A stretch of DNA of 64,000 bases from Bacillus paramycoides (lineage in GTDB: Bacteria; Bacillota; Bacilli; Bacillales; Bacillaceae_G), in assembly GCF_001884235.1 (NCBI RefSeq), contig NZ_MAOI01000112.1, positions 1 through 64,000 on the forward strand. The letters run 5' to 3'. The position numbers and the translations under genes were made by a program. Position 1 is the first letter of the stretch. Each line of letters starts with the position of its first letter. Positions 27,801 to 34,756 of the stretch are shown here, piece by piece. The notes under the pieces are model-generated. The model made no database searches. It saw only the letters and a program-made list of their open reading frames with translations, and was not told the DNA's origin.

Positions 27801-28561
27801 CCAGAGTTATACCAGTCACTACTTTCTGGTACATCCGTTTGATCGCCCCAAATTTGCGGAGAAGCTGGTGGTAAATCAGCGTACCAATCATAGAAACTAA
27901 GCATTGGCCCACCCATAAGTTGCATAAAACGGCTACCAGCTGCATGACTTAACATCGACATAGCTGGAATTGGTGAGAAACCAACATTTCGGTCCGGACC
28001 ATATTTAATTACTGTATAAAGTAATGAAGCAGAAACGAGTTGTAATACTTCATCCCAATTCGCGCGAATGAATCCCCCTTTACCACGCGCCTGCTTATAA
28101 GCACGTGCTTTTTCAGGGTTTTCCACAATGCTTTTCCAAGCATCTAGTGGTGATTTATGATTTTGTAATTCCTCTTGCCACATATTCCAAAGAACACCAC
28201 GTACATATGGATATTTCACACGAAGTGGACTATAAATGTACCAAGAAAAACTCGCTCCACGCGGACATCCTCGTGGTTCAAAGTCAGGCATATCAGGACC
28301 TGTTGTTGGATAGTTAAGCTCTTGTCCTTCCCATGTTACAATTCCATCTTTCACATAAATGTTCCAACTACAAGAACCAGTACAGTTCACACCGTGTGTA
28401 GAACGGATTACTTTATCATGCTGCCAACGCTTTCTGTACACATTTTCCCATTCACGATCTTCATATGTTTCTTGTGTATGATTATCGTTATAACGATCTA
28501 TTGGTGAAAAATATTTTAAACGTCTCATTAGTGCTGAAGGTTTCTTCTTCATACTGTTCAC
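24869..28561 (-). CDS. narG: Respiratory nitrate reductase alpha subunit
   Basis: The 1230-residue catalytic subunit holds bis-MGD molybdenum and the FS0 cluster (STHGVNCTGSCSWNIYVKDG with the later RGCPRGAS). Typical NarG segments include WGSNVPMTRTPDAHF and AHYVGQEKLRP. It reduces nitrate to nitrite on the cytoplasmic face of the membrane. No twin-arginine signal is seen, consistent with the membrane-bound Nar type. It is first gene of narGHJI, behind an FNR-type promoter. Confidence 0.96.
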   Translation of the reverse strand: MNSMKKKPSALMRRLKYFSPIDRYNDNHTQETYEDREWENVYRKRWQHDKVIRSTHGVNCTGSCSWNIYVKDGIVTWEGQELNYPTTGPDMPDFEPRGCPRGASFSWYIYSPLRVKYPYVRGVLWNMWQEELQNHKSPLDAWKSIVENPEKARAYKQARGKGGFIRANWDEVLQLVSASLLYTVIKYGPDRNVGFSPIPAMSMLSHAAGSRFMQLMGGPMLSFYDWYADLPPASPQIWGDQTDVPESSDWYNSGYIMTWGSNVPMTRTPDAHFLAEVRYKGTKVVSVSPDFAESTKFADDWISVKQGTDGALAMAMGHVILQEFYVDNQVEYFTKYAKQYTDFPFFVTLKQKGNQFVADRFLNASDIGRETKLGEWKPVLWNENTNDFATPHGTMGSRWDNEKKWNLRLEDEQTGEKIDPRLSLLGMEDAVETVQIPYFSDDGNTILERTIPVKKITTEEGEVFVTTVYDLTLANYGVNRGLGGQEPNDFNDDVPFTPAWQEKMTGVKRELIIQIAREFAQNAVDTNGRSMIIVGAGINHWFNSDTIYRAVLNLVLLVGAQGVNGGGWAHYVGQEKLRPAEGWQTIAMAKDWQGPPKLQNGTSFFYFVTDQWRYEDTPVGHLASPVEGNSRYQHHGDYNVLAARLGWLPSYPTFEKNGIELYKEAVASGATTQEEIGKYVAQKLKEKELKFAIEDPDNKNNFPRNLFVWRANLISSSGKGHEYFLKHLLGTTNGLMNDDSDSLRPEEIKWHEEAPEGKLDLLINLDFRMAGTALYSDIVLPASTWYEKHDLSSTDMHPFVHPFNPAIGSPWEARSDWDIFTSLSKAVSDLAKKIDLEPMKEVVATPLLHDTPQELAQPLGKIKDWSKGECEPIPGKTMPQIHIVERDYKTIYDKMTALGPNAGKQPIGTKGISWSAEKEYEQLKSRLGVVRTDSIAKGCPDIKEAINAAEAVLTLSSTTNGHMAVKAWEALEKQTDLKLRDLAEEREEECFTFEQITAQPKTVITSPAFTGSEKGGRRYSPFTTNVERLIPWRTITGRQSFYLDHDMMKEFGETMATFKPILQHKPFRKSRPEVEGKEITLNYLTPHNKWSIHSMYFDSLPMLTLFRGGPTVWMNKEDAAEAGVADNDWIECFNRNGVVVARAVVTHRIPRGMAFMHHAQDRHINVPGTKLTSNRGGTHNSPTRIHVKPTHMIGGYGQLSYGFNYYGPTGNQRDLNVVIRKLKEVDWLED

Positions 28562-28591
28562 TCCTCTAATACGTCTCTCTTACATACCCTT

Positions 28592-28597
28592 ACTATA
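28592..28597 (-). promoter_or_regulatory. -10 element of the narG promoter
   Basis: TATAGT on the minus strand, 21 bp from the FNR-type box, puts the start near 28585. Confidence 0.55.
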
Positions 28598-28618
28598 AGA
28601 GAGGTTGTAAAATACAGA

Positions 28619-28634
28619 TGTGACATTTCGCACA
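28619..28634 (-). promoter_or_regulatory. FNR-type box of the narG promoter
   Basis: TGTGACATTTCGCACA matches TGTGA-N6-TCACA with one mismatch (G for T in the right half on the plus strand). Its centre lies at about -41.5 from the inferred narG start. Confidence 0.75.
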
Positions 28635-28675
28635 GTTCAAGAGATTGTCAAAAATTCAGTGGAAAATATGAAAAA

Positions 28676-28735
28676 GTGAAAATCTAATCATTGTGGGGGG
28701 CACATCCTCCACTGAATGTTAAATTACTTCCTCGC
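28676..28735. repeat. Possible decayed copy of the 150-bp MITE-like repeat
   Basis: AAGTGAAAATCTAATCA followed by a GTGGGGGG/CCTCCAC hairpin resembles the start of the element at 41311, where AAGTGAAACTTTAATCAG precedes a G-rich hairpin. The right end is not recognisable. The rest of 28735-28870 shows no gene. Confidence 0.35.
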
Positions 28736-28877
28736 TTCTACCAAAGTTTAAGATGAAGTACAGATAATAATGAGCACGCAACATATTTCCTTATATAAAT
28801 AGAGGAAGTAATTTAGGACTAGTTGAATTTTATATACCTAAATAGTTAGATGAGTTTATAAATTAAAATGCAATACC

Positions 28878-28997
28878 TCAAGGAGGAATTGTCCGAAAAC
28901 AATTGACTCAACAACGCCAGGAAATTCTTATGAATTGCCAACATATTAGATTGAATGGATAGAAGAATACGCCAAAAATGACATGATTATAAAGTAA
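28878..28997 (+). pseudogene. Decayed C-terminal tail of a polymorphic toxin
   Basis: The frame reads RRNCPKTIDSTTPGNSYEL then PTY, an in-frame TAG, then IEWIEEYAKNDMIIK and a final TAA. No start codon or upstream domains remain. It ends just before a ribosome binding site for an immunity-like gene, the classic order for a toxin tip left behind after recombination. I cannot assign the toxin family. Confidence 0.5.
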
Positions 28998-29012
28998 TAA
29001 TAAAAGGAGAAT

Positions 29013-29516
29013 ATGATGATATTAGAACCACTTTATGCAGAAAACATTGTAGTAGGTGTCATATATAAAAATGAATTTAGATGGTATGTAACAGATAAAG
29101 AACTATGGTTTTTAGATTATAATAAATTAGATAATGCATATAAAAATTTAGGTGTACGCATTGAAGATAATGACGAAACTGAAGAAAGAAATGGAATAGA
29201 AGTATTAGATAATAAAAATATAGAAGTATTTTTACCAAGGATTAATAAATATAAAACAACTAAAGAGGAATTAAATTATTTACTACTTAAAAATATTAAA
29301 AGTAAAAATGCAGGAGAAGATCTATTAGATTTGAGTCCAGTCTTATTAATTAACTTTGAAAATAAAATACTATATTCAATGTTTCCGGAACCAGCATCAT
29401 ATGAAGAATATGTACCAAAAGATTGGATTGGTAAATACGAAGATTTCACTGAATTCATACCTAAATCAGAGAAATATTGGATAGATGAGTTTAATACTAA
29501 TCTATTTTTACTATAA
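29013..29516 (+). CDS. Putative immunity protein (unknown family)
   Basis: The 167-residue acidic, soluble protein begins MMILEPLYAENIVVGVIYKN and ends IDEFNTNLFLL. An AAAGGAG site precedes it. It has no signal or membrane helices. Codon use is very AT-rich, like the surrounding relics. Position directly after a broken toxin tail and before another suggests an orphan immunity gene. The family is not recognised. Confidence 0.55.
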   Translation: MMILEPLYAENIVVGVIYKNEFRWYVTDKELWFLDYNKLDNAYKNLGVRIEDNDETEERNGIEVLDNKNIEVFLPRINKYKTTKEELNYLLLKNIKSKNAGEDLLDLSPVLLINFENKILYSMFPEPASYEEYVPKDWIGKYEDFTEFIPKSEKYWIDEFNTNLFLL

Positions 29517-29549
29517 GTTAAACAGGAAAAGAATGATGATAGTATATGA

Positions 29550-29708
29550 GCTAATGAGAGTAATAGAGAAGTAAATGGAATCCCTAAAAATTGGAACCCA
29601 CAAAAGATTTTAGATAATATCAGTGCAGCATATATTAATAGAACTTATGAATTTGATAACATACACTCTGGAATAGATTCAGATGGTATAGAGATACAAT
29701 GTATCTAG
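29550..29708 (+). pseudogene. Second decayed toxin C-terminal tail
   Basis: A 52-codon open stretch with no start reads EVNGIPKNWNPQKILDNI then SAAYINRTYEFDNIHSGIDS and ends DGIEIQCI, TAG. The pattern (GIPKNW, repeated Asn/Tyr, closing G-I-E-I) recalls the ends of EndoU-like or other RNase toxin tips, but this is a weak resemblance. A second immunity-like gene follows 74 bp later. Confidence 0.45.
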
Positions 29709-29782
29709 ATTAAAATACAAAAATCATTTCAACTTTCCCATCAGAATAAAGTTTATTTTCATTATAAAGGAGTAAAATAGTA

Positions 29783-30133
29783 ATGAAATATCCATATAGT
29801 TTTGAAGTACTTAACAATAGAGATTTAGTAATGAGACTTCCTCAAGAAATTAAACTTGTTGAAACTTTTTTAGGAGTTGAAGTTTCTGCTTTTGGAGATT
29901 GGATTTTAGAAGAAATACATAGTGTTTTAAACGGAGAAAAAAATTACGGAGTAGTAAATGGCAACATTTGTGGTTTAGAAATTCGAATCGACACAACTAC
30001 TGTGTTAGACAATTTAGCCGAAGATGGTAAAGGAGAATTTTGTGAGATTGAAACAATGGAATTGGTAGAATTAATTCGTATTTGGTTAGATAAACGAAAA
30101 AAATTCAAAAAAGAGAAATATAAAGAATTGTAA
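29783..30133 (+). CDS. Putative immunity protein, second in the array
   Basis: The 116-residue protein begins MKYPYSFEVLNNRDLVMRLP and ends with a lysine-rich tail (DKRKKFKKEKYKEL). An AAAGGAG site lies upstream. It is acidic in the middle (ETMELVELIRIWLDKR), a helix pattern seen in several small immunity families. It follows the second toxin tail. Function inferred from context only. Confidence 0.55.
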   Translation: MKYPYSFEVLNNRDLVMRLPQEIKLVETFLGVEVSAFGDWILEEIHSVLNGEKNYGVVNGNICGLEIRIDTTTVLDNLAEDGKGEFCEIETMELVELIRIWLDKRKKFKKEKYKEL

Positions 30134-30606
30134 TAATTTTAGTGGCTGGCCTCTTAATGAAGTCGGCTTTATTTATTATTTCATATACCTCTCATTATTT
30201 ATATCCCTTTTGTAACTAATAATTAGAGCTACTATTTTACGTTTTATGGCCGTTTCCCCTAGAGAATTAACCGAAAAACGGAGTATGTATATCTACATAT
30301 AATACAAGTATATTCAAAACGACGTATGTTCCGTAAAACTTAGAGTATTATCTAGAGTTTTAGACTCGAAGTTGTAAATTTCGAAGTTTGCAGATGACTG
30401 GTGAACACAAATTCCGAATATCTTCCCCGCTCCTAAAGAAAAAAGCCGGTATCTTTACCGACTATAATTTGAACTACCTAAAATTCAGATTATTATTAAT
30501 TAATTATCTTTATATAATAAACATGGAAATATTTACTTCCACCTTAAAACATTATATTATTATATTCATTAATTATGTATTTTAAATTTCAAAAGGAGAT
30601 GAAGTT
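30134..30606. other. Gene-free AT-rich interval
   Basis: No reading frame with a ribosome binding site is seen. A small CGGTA/TACCG hairpin lies near 30450-30465. The ribosome binding site AAAGGAGATGAAG of the next gene ends the interval. Confidence 0.5.
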
Positions 30607-31518
30607 TTGATTAAAACTAGAACTGTCATATTAGTTGTCTTTATAGCTATAATTTTTTGTTTATCTCTTAAAGTAATATTTGGTGATAAACCGGCATCGA
30701 ATACAGAGACATCTACTAAAGCTAAAGATGCTACCTCTGAACCCCAAAAGGAAAAACTATCCGCACAATTAGATACGTTAGATTATAATAAGGAGACAGA
30801 TAAACTCAATTTATCCATAACTACCAATATTCCTGATTCTACAAAGGCAACCATAAAAGTGTATAGTTCAAAAAAATCAGAGAACTACGATTATACCGCT
30901 ACAAGTAGTGAGGTATTTAAAGATGGTAAATTACAAACGACTATATCCCCGTCACGTCTTGTCGAAAACGGACAATACTATGTGAAAATACTCATTGATG
31001 TTTCAACTGCAGAATATACTTCTAAAAATAAACATCTAATTGATAAACTTGGAAGTAGATATGAAGTAGAAAAACAGTATAGCGGAGATAACTTAGTAAA
31101 AATTCGCGATATTTCTTCCGACAAATACGTAATTGAAATTGACACAAAAAATATAATATCTATTGAAAACGGCTTTTCTGAACAAGAAGCACAACAAGAA
31201 CTAGCTAAAAGAATAAAAGAACGTGAACAACGCGAGCAACAAGAAGCGCAACAACCTAAACAAAATGAAGTTCAGACTACAACTGTTGATGCAAATAGTA
31301 AGGGCGAAGCGTGGCTAAAATTATCCGAGGCAGAGAAACGAACATTAACAAACCGACTAATTAGTAACTGGAAGTCTAATGGCTACACAGTTACAGTAGG
31401 TGCAGATTGGTTTATCGGAGCTTTAGATGCATTCTATGGAACCCCAGAAACAAATGTAAATACAATCGCGGATGCTATGACTCTATCTGGTGTCGCTGGC
31501 GGAGTAGTAAAAAAATAA
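30607..31518 (+). CDS. Membrane-anchored or secreted protein of unknown function
   Basis: The 303-residue protein starts at TTG (30607), eight bases after AAAGGAG. An N-terminal hydrophobic helix (VILVVFIAIIFCLSLKVIF) suggests a signal anchor. A low-complexity linker (SNTETSTKAKDATSEP) leads to a beta-rich domain (residues about 50-190), then a Q/E-rich coiled coil (AQQELAKRIKEREQREQQEA) and a C-terminal helical domain (GEAWLKLSEAEKRTLTNRLI). No family recognised. A terminator follows directly. Confidence 0.7.
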   Translation: MIKTRTVILVVFIAIIFCLSLKVIFGDKPASNTETSTKAKDATSEPQKEKLSAQLDTLDYNKETDKLNLSITTNIPDSTKATIKVYSSKKSENYDYTATSSEVFKDGKLQTTISPSRLVENGQYYVKILIDVSTAEYTSKNKHLIDKLGSRYEVEKQYSGDNLVKIRDISSDKYVIEIDTKNIISIENGFSEQEAQQELAKRIKEREQREQQEAQQPKQNEVQTTTVDANSKGEAWLKLSEAEKRTLTNRLISNWKSNGYTVTVGADWFIGALDAFYGTPETNVNTIADAMTLSGVAGGVVKK

Positions 31519-31520
31519 AA

Positions 31521-31555
31521 AAATCGACCGCCTGTAGTAGGCGGTCTTTTTACGT
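31521..31555 (+). terminator. Terminator after the 303-residue protein gene
   Basis: GACCGCCTG pairs with TAGGCGGTC and CTTTTT follows. Confidence 0.85.
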
Positions 31556-31626
31556 TCACTTATCCTCACATTCACATACGTATCGCTAACCGTAATATCG
31601 TACGTATTGCCTTTAGAATTTACTAA
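31550..31626 (-). pseudogene. Endolysin SH3-domain tail fragment
   Basis: The minus strand reads VNSKGNTYDITVSDTYVNVR, which aligns with the end of the endolysin relic at 1030 (HNSKGKTYYVTTNEAYVYVR). No start or catalytic part remains. It is a second trace of related phage cell-wall hydrolase DNA, lying beside an integrase tail. Confidence 0.6.
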
Positions 31627-31736
31627 TCAGCATTTACATTTTAAATATATATAGTCACACTATCAAATATACAAAAATTAGTAGCGAAAAAGTTGAACAA
31701 CTATTTAACAAAAGTGACCAAAACAGTGACTCCTAA
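31626..31736 (+). pseudogene. Tyrosine integrase C-terminal tail (decayed)
   Basis: The frame YSHTIKYTKISSEKVEQLF then NKSDQNSDS, stop, aligns with the cleaner integrase tail at 37103-37231 (YSHVLPSMQKSVAEKLNELF). The tyrosine of YSH is the usual recombinase nucleophile. The stop codon abuts the stop of a truncated gpx on the other strand. Confidence 0.6.
31714..31731 (+). repeat. Left copy of an 18-bp direct repeat flanking the truncated gpx
   Basis: GTGACCAAAACAGTGACT matches the copy at 32140-32157 at 16 of 18 positions. It is also the integrase tail coding sequence. Confidence 0.6.
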
Positions 31737-32080
31737 TTATTTCCCAAGCACTTTCTCAATCTCCATCTCTAAATCCACGGGCTTCGTCTGCGGTGCAAAA
31801 CGCCTTACTACTTTCCCGTCTCTTCCAATTAGAAACTTAGTAAAGTTCCATTTTACTACTTTCATACCAAATAAACCTGATGCTTGTTCTGTCATGTATG
31901 TATACAGAGGATGAGCCTTGTCACCTTTCACATCAATTTTTGCAAACATCGGGAGGTTTACACCGTAGTTTAATTCACAAAAACTTGTAATGTCTGCTTC
32001 TGTACCTGGTTCTTGTCCCCCGAATTGATTACAAGGGAAACCGAGTACTTCTAGTCCTTGATCTTTATATTTATCATATA
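31737..32080 (-). pseudogene. Truncated glutathione peroxidase
   Basis: About 344 bp closely match the 3' two thirds of the intact gpx at 37235-37714 ([36 protein letters not shown]). Homology stops at 32080. The open frame continues to an ATG at 32147 but with unrelated sequence ([16 protein letters not shown]). The catalytic cysteine segment (ASKCGF) is missing, so peroxidase activity is not expected. It is flanked by an 18-bp direct repeat. Confidence 0.8.
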
Positions 32081-32139
32081 AAGACACATTGGGGATTAAG
32101 TGTTCGCTAAGTGAATGAGGGCGGTATTGTAATAGAATT

Positions 32140-32157
32140 GTGACCAAAGTAGTGACT
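32140..32157 (+). repeat. Right copy of the 18-bp direct repeat
   Basis: GTGACCAAAGTAGTGACT is identical to bases 37209-37226, inside the other integrase tail. The remainder of 32158-32575 is AT-rich with no gene. Confidence 0.6.
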
Positions 32158-32579
32158 AACTAATTAATCATAATATTAACTAGTAAATTTCAACCACATT
32201 TCTCACTATTTATATCGATTCATTTTCAAAAACCTAAACCCATGATTATATATAAATAATAAATATTCCTCACTTTCCGACACGGATTATCCTATTGTTT
32301 TATTGTATGTAAGTATTTTATTTTTCTTCAACGATACTATTTTATATCAAGACATATTTTACATAAAACTAGAAATCATTATTTACTGTTTTGCCCTTGG
32401 TTACGGCAACAATTATACTAGATGTAATCCGAATGAAAAATCTGAATATTCTTGAAATTAAGAGTAGGATTTCCTTTGAGGACATAGAAATTATAAAGTA
32501 TATCACCATGATTTTTTAACATAAATTCTATTTTCAACTAAATGATTTAGAAAACGATAATAAAATTAGGAGGATTACG

Positions 32580-33542
32580 ATGCCCCAGCTTGATTCATTA
32601 CATCCCATTGTAGAAAAAATAATCAACAATATTGAAAAATTAATGGTCGGAAAACGAAAAGAAACGATCTTAGCCTTGACAGCTCTCTTAGCTGAAGGTC
32701 ATGTACTATTAGAGGATGTTCCCGGTGTCGGGAAAACAATGCTAGTACGTGCTCTTTCTAAATCAATTGATGCCGATTACAAGCGAATTCAATTCACACC
32801 TGATTTACTGCCGTCAGATGTAACAGGTGTTTCTATTTACAATCCAAAAGAGCTCCAATTTGAGTTCAAGCCTGGACCAATTATGGGGAATTTTGTACTT
32901 GCTGATGAAATTAATCGTACATCTCCAAAGACACAATCTGCCTTACTTGAAAGTATGGAAGAAGGCAATATCACAATAGATGGCATTACAAGACCGTTAC
33001 CAAAACCTTTCTTTGTAATGGCTACACAAAATCCGGTCGAATATGAGGGAACATATCCTTTACCAGAAGCTCAGCTCGATCGTTTCTTGTTGAAGCTAAA
33101 AATGGGATATCCTACACCAGAAGAAGAATTTGAAATTTTAAACCGGATGGAAAAAACAAATCCACTCTCCCATTTACAAGCTATTACTACAATAGAAGAA
33201 TTACTTTATTTACAACAAAGCGTACGGGAAGTAAGCATGGACAAAGCAATCAAGCATTACATTGTAAAGCTTGTTAATCAGACTCGTTCTTATAGTTCTA
33301 TACAGCTAGGTGCAAGTCCACGCGGCTCAATTGCTTTAATGAAAGCTTCACAGGCTTATGCATTCATCCATGGCAGAAATTATGTTATTCCAGACGATGT
33401 TAAATTTTTAGCTCCTTACGTGTTAGCTCACAGACTCATTCTAAAAATGGAAGCAAGATTTGAAGGTATAACAGGAGAACAAGTTATCGCCAAAATCGTT
33501 GCACGAACTACCGTGCCGACTCAAAGGACGATGAACCTTTGA
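32580..33542 (+). CDS. MoxR-family AAA+ ATPase
   Basis: The 320-residue protein has Walker A EDVPGVGKT, Walker B FVLADEINR, sensor ATQNPVEYEGTYPLPEAQLDR and a C-terminal lid domain. MoxR ATPases act as chaperones for partner proteins, often with DUF58/von Willebrand-type proteins encoded next to them, as here. It starts an operon of three overlapping genes behind an AGGAGG site. Confidence 0.92.
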   Translation: MPQLDSLHPIVEKIINNIEKLMVGKRKETILALTALLAEGHVLLEDVPGVGKTMLVRALSKSIDADYKRIQFTPDLLPSDVTGVSIYNPKELQFEFKPGPIMGNFVLADEINRTSPKTQSALLESMEEGNITIDGITRPLPKPFFVMATQNPVEYEGTYPLPEAQLDRFLLKLKMGYPTPEEEFEILNRMEKTNPLSHLQAITTIEELLYLQQSVREVSMDKAIKHYIVKLVNQTRSYSSIQLGASPRGSIALMKASQAYAFIHGRNYVIPDDVKFLAPYVLAHRLILKMEARFEGITGEQVIAKIVARTTVPTQRTMNL

Positions 33543-34756
33543 TGAAACGACTACTACGAGCACTATATCACGTTACCAAGTTATTGCTAATCCCTTTATG
33601 CCTAGTCTTAACATTTGTGTACGCTATGCTTCAAGGAGGATTTGTAAGTTGGTTTTTGTTTTACAGTACGATTCCTATTGGCCTTTATTCACTACTACTC
33701 CCCTTCTACGCTTTACGGGACGCTGAAGTAAAACGAATAACAAACCAAAACGAATATGTAGCAGGAGAACAATTTTTAAGCACTATTACAATAAAAAGAA
33801 AATTTCCTTTTCCCTTACTTTATTTAGTTATAGAAGATAAACTGCCACCACAATTTACAAGTTGTAGACAAACAAAGATGAATAAGGTAATACTCTTTCC
33901 TGGATTAAAACGAAATATTTCGTTTCAATATGTTATTGACACAATCCCTAGAGGAGAGCACACTTTTTCAAGCGTACGTGTCAAAACTGGCGATCTATTC
34001 GGTATGATAGAGAAAGAAGTAACTTTTTCAGTTCCAGATACATTTTTAATCTATCCCCAGTATGTAGATATAACGTATCGACAATTGGAAAATCATTTCG
34101 AACAAGGAGCGCTTTCAGCAAATATAAATTCAGCAAAAGACTCTACAGTCTCTGTCGGTGTCAGAGACTATAAACCTGGTGACCGCTTTTCATGGATTGA
34201 TTGGAAAGCAACTGCACGAACAAACAATATTATGACGAAAGAATTTGAACAACAGCGCAGCCATAATATCATGATATTCATGGACAGAACCCACTCCCCT
34301 CTATTCGAATCAGTCGTAACGTTTACTGCCTCTATTGTGAGGGCTGTCTTGAAGCAAAATTCACCAGCGTCATTCGTGTCTGTCGGAAAAGAACGAACTA
34401 TTTTCCCTTTAGACAATGGAGATACTCAGTTGCAACAAATCTTTTGTCATTTAGCGAAAGTACAAGCAGACAGTGTATTCCCGCTCTCTCGAAGTGTAGA
34501 AATGGAATTAAGAAAAATTTATCAGCCCGTAACGATTATACTCGTGACAAGCGATCTTTCTCCCGATATTCAAAAGGCGGCTGACTGTGCTGCTATAAAA
34601 AATAGAAAATTAATGGTGTTTGTCGTGAAAGAAAAAGCGAATCAACTCTCACATCGAGAACTAAGTATACTAGAAACTCTACAAAAACGAAAAATATTTG
34701 TAAACGCGGTTTATGAAAACCGGTATACAAACGTGTTTTTTGAGGTGAGCAAATGA
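33542..34756 (+). CDS. DUF58-domain protein
   Basis: The 404-residue protein has two N-terminal membrane helices (LLLIPLCLVLTFVYAM and the next segment) and a DUF58 region with SVGVRDYKPGDRFSWIDWKATAR. A von Willebrand-like stretch follows (HNIMIFMDRTHSP). The ATG at 33542 overlaps the moxR stop by one base. DUF58 proteins usually pair with MoxR ATPases. The substrate is unknown. Confidence 0.88.
   Translation: MKRLLRALYHVTKLLLIPLCLVLTFVYAMLQGGFVSWFLFYSTIPIGLYSLLLPFYALRDAEVKRITNQNEYVAGEQFLSTITIKRKFPFPLLYLVIEDKLPPQFTSCRQTKMNKVILFPGLKRNISFQYVIDTIPRGEHTFSSVRVKTGDLFGMIEKEVTFSVPDTFLIYPQYVDITYRQLENHFEQGALSANINSAKDSTVSVGVRDYKPGDRFSWIDWKATARTNNIMTKEFEQQRSHNIMIFMDRTHSPLFESVVTFTASIVRAVLKQNSPASFVSVGKERTIFPLDNGDTQLQQIFCHLAKVQADSVFPLSRSVEMELRKIYQPVTIILVTSDLSPDIQKAADCAAIKNRKLMVFVVKEKANQLSHRELSILETLQKRKIFVNAVYENRYTNVFFEVSK

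Noticed and set aside
30388-30585. 65-codon plus-strand frame
   Set aside because: No ribosome binding site and low-complexity AT-rich content.
32081-32147. Novel N-terminus for the truncated gpx
   Set aside because: The sequence upstream of the break is not similar to gpx, has no convincing ribosome binding site and would give an enzyme without its catalytic cysteine.
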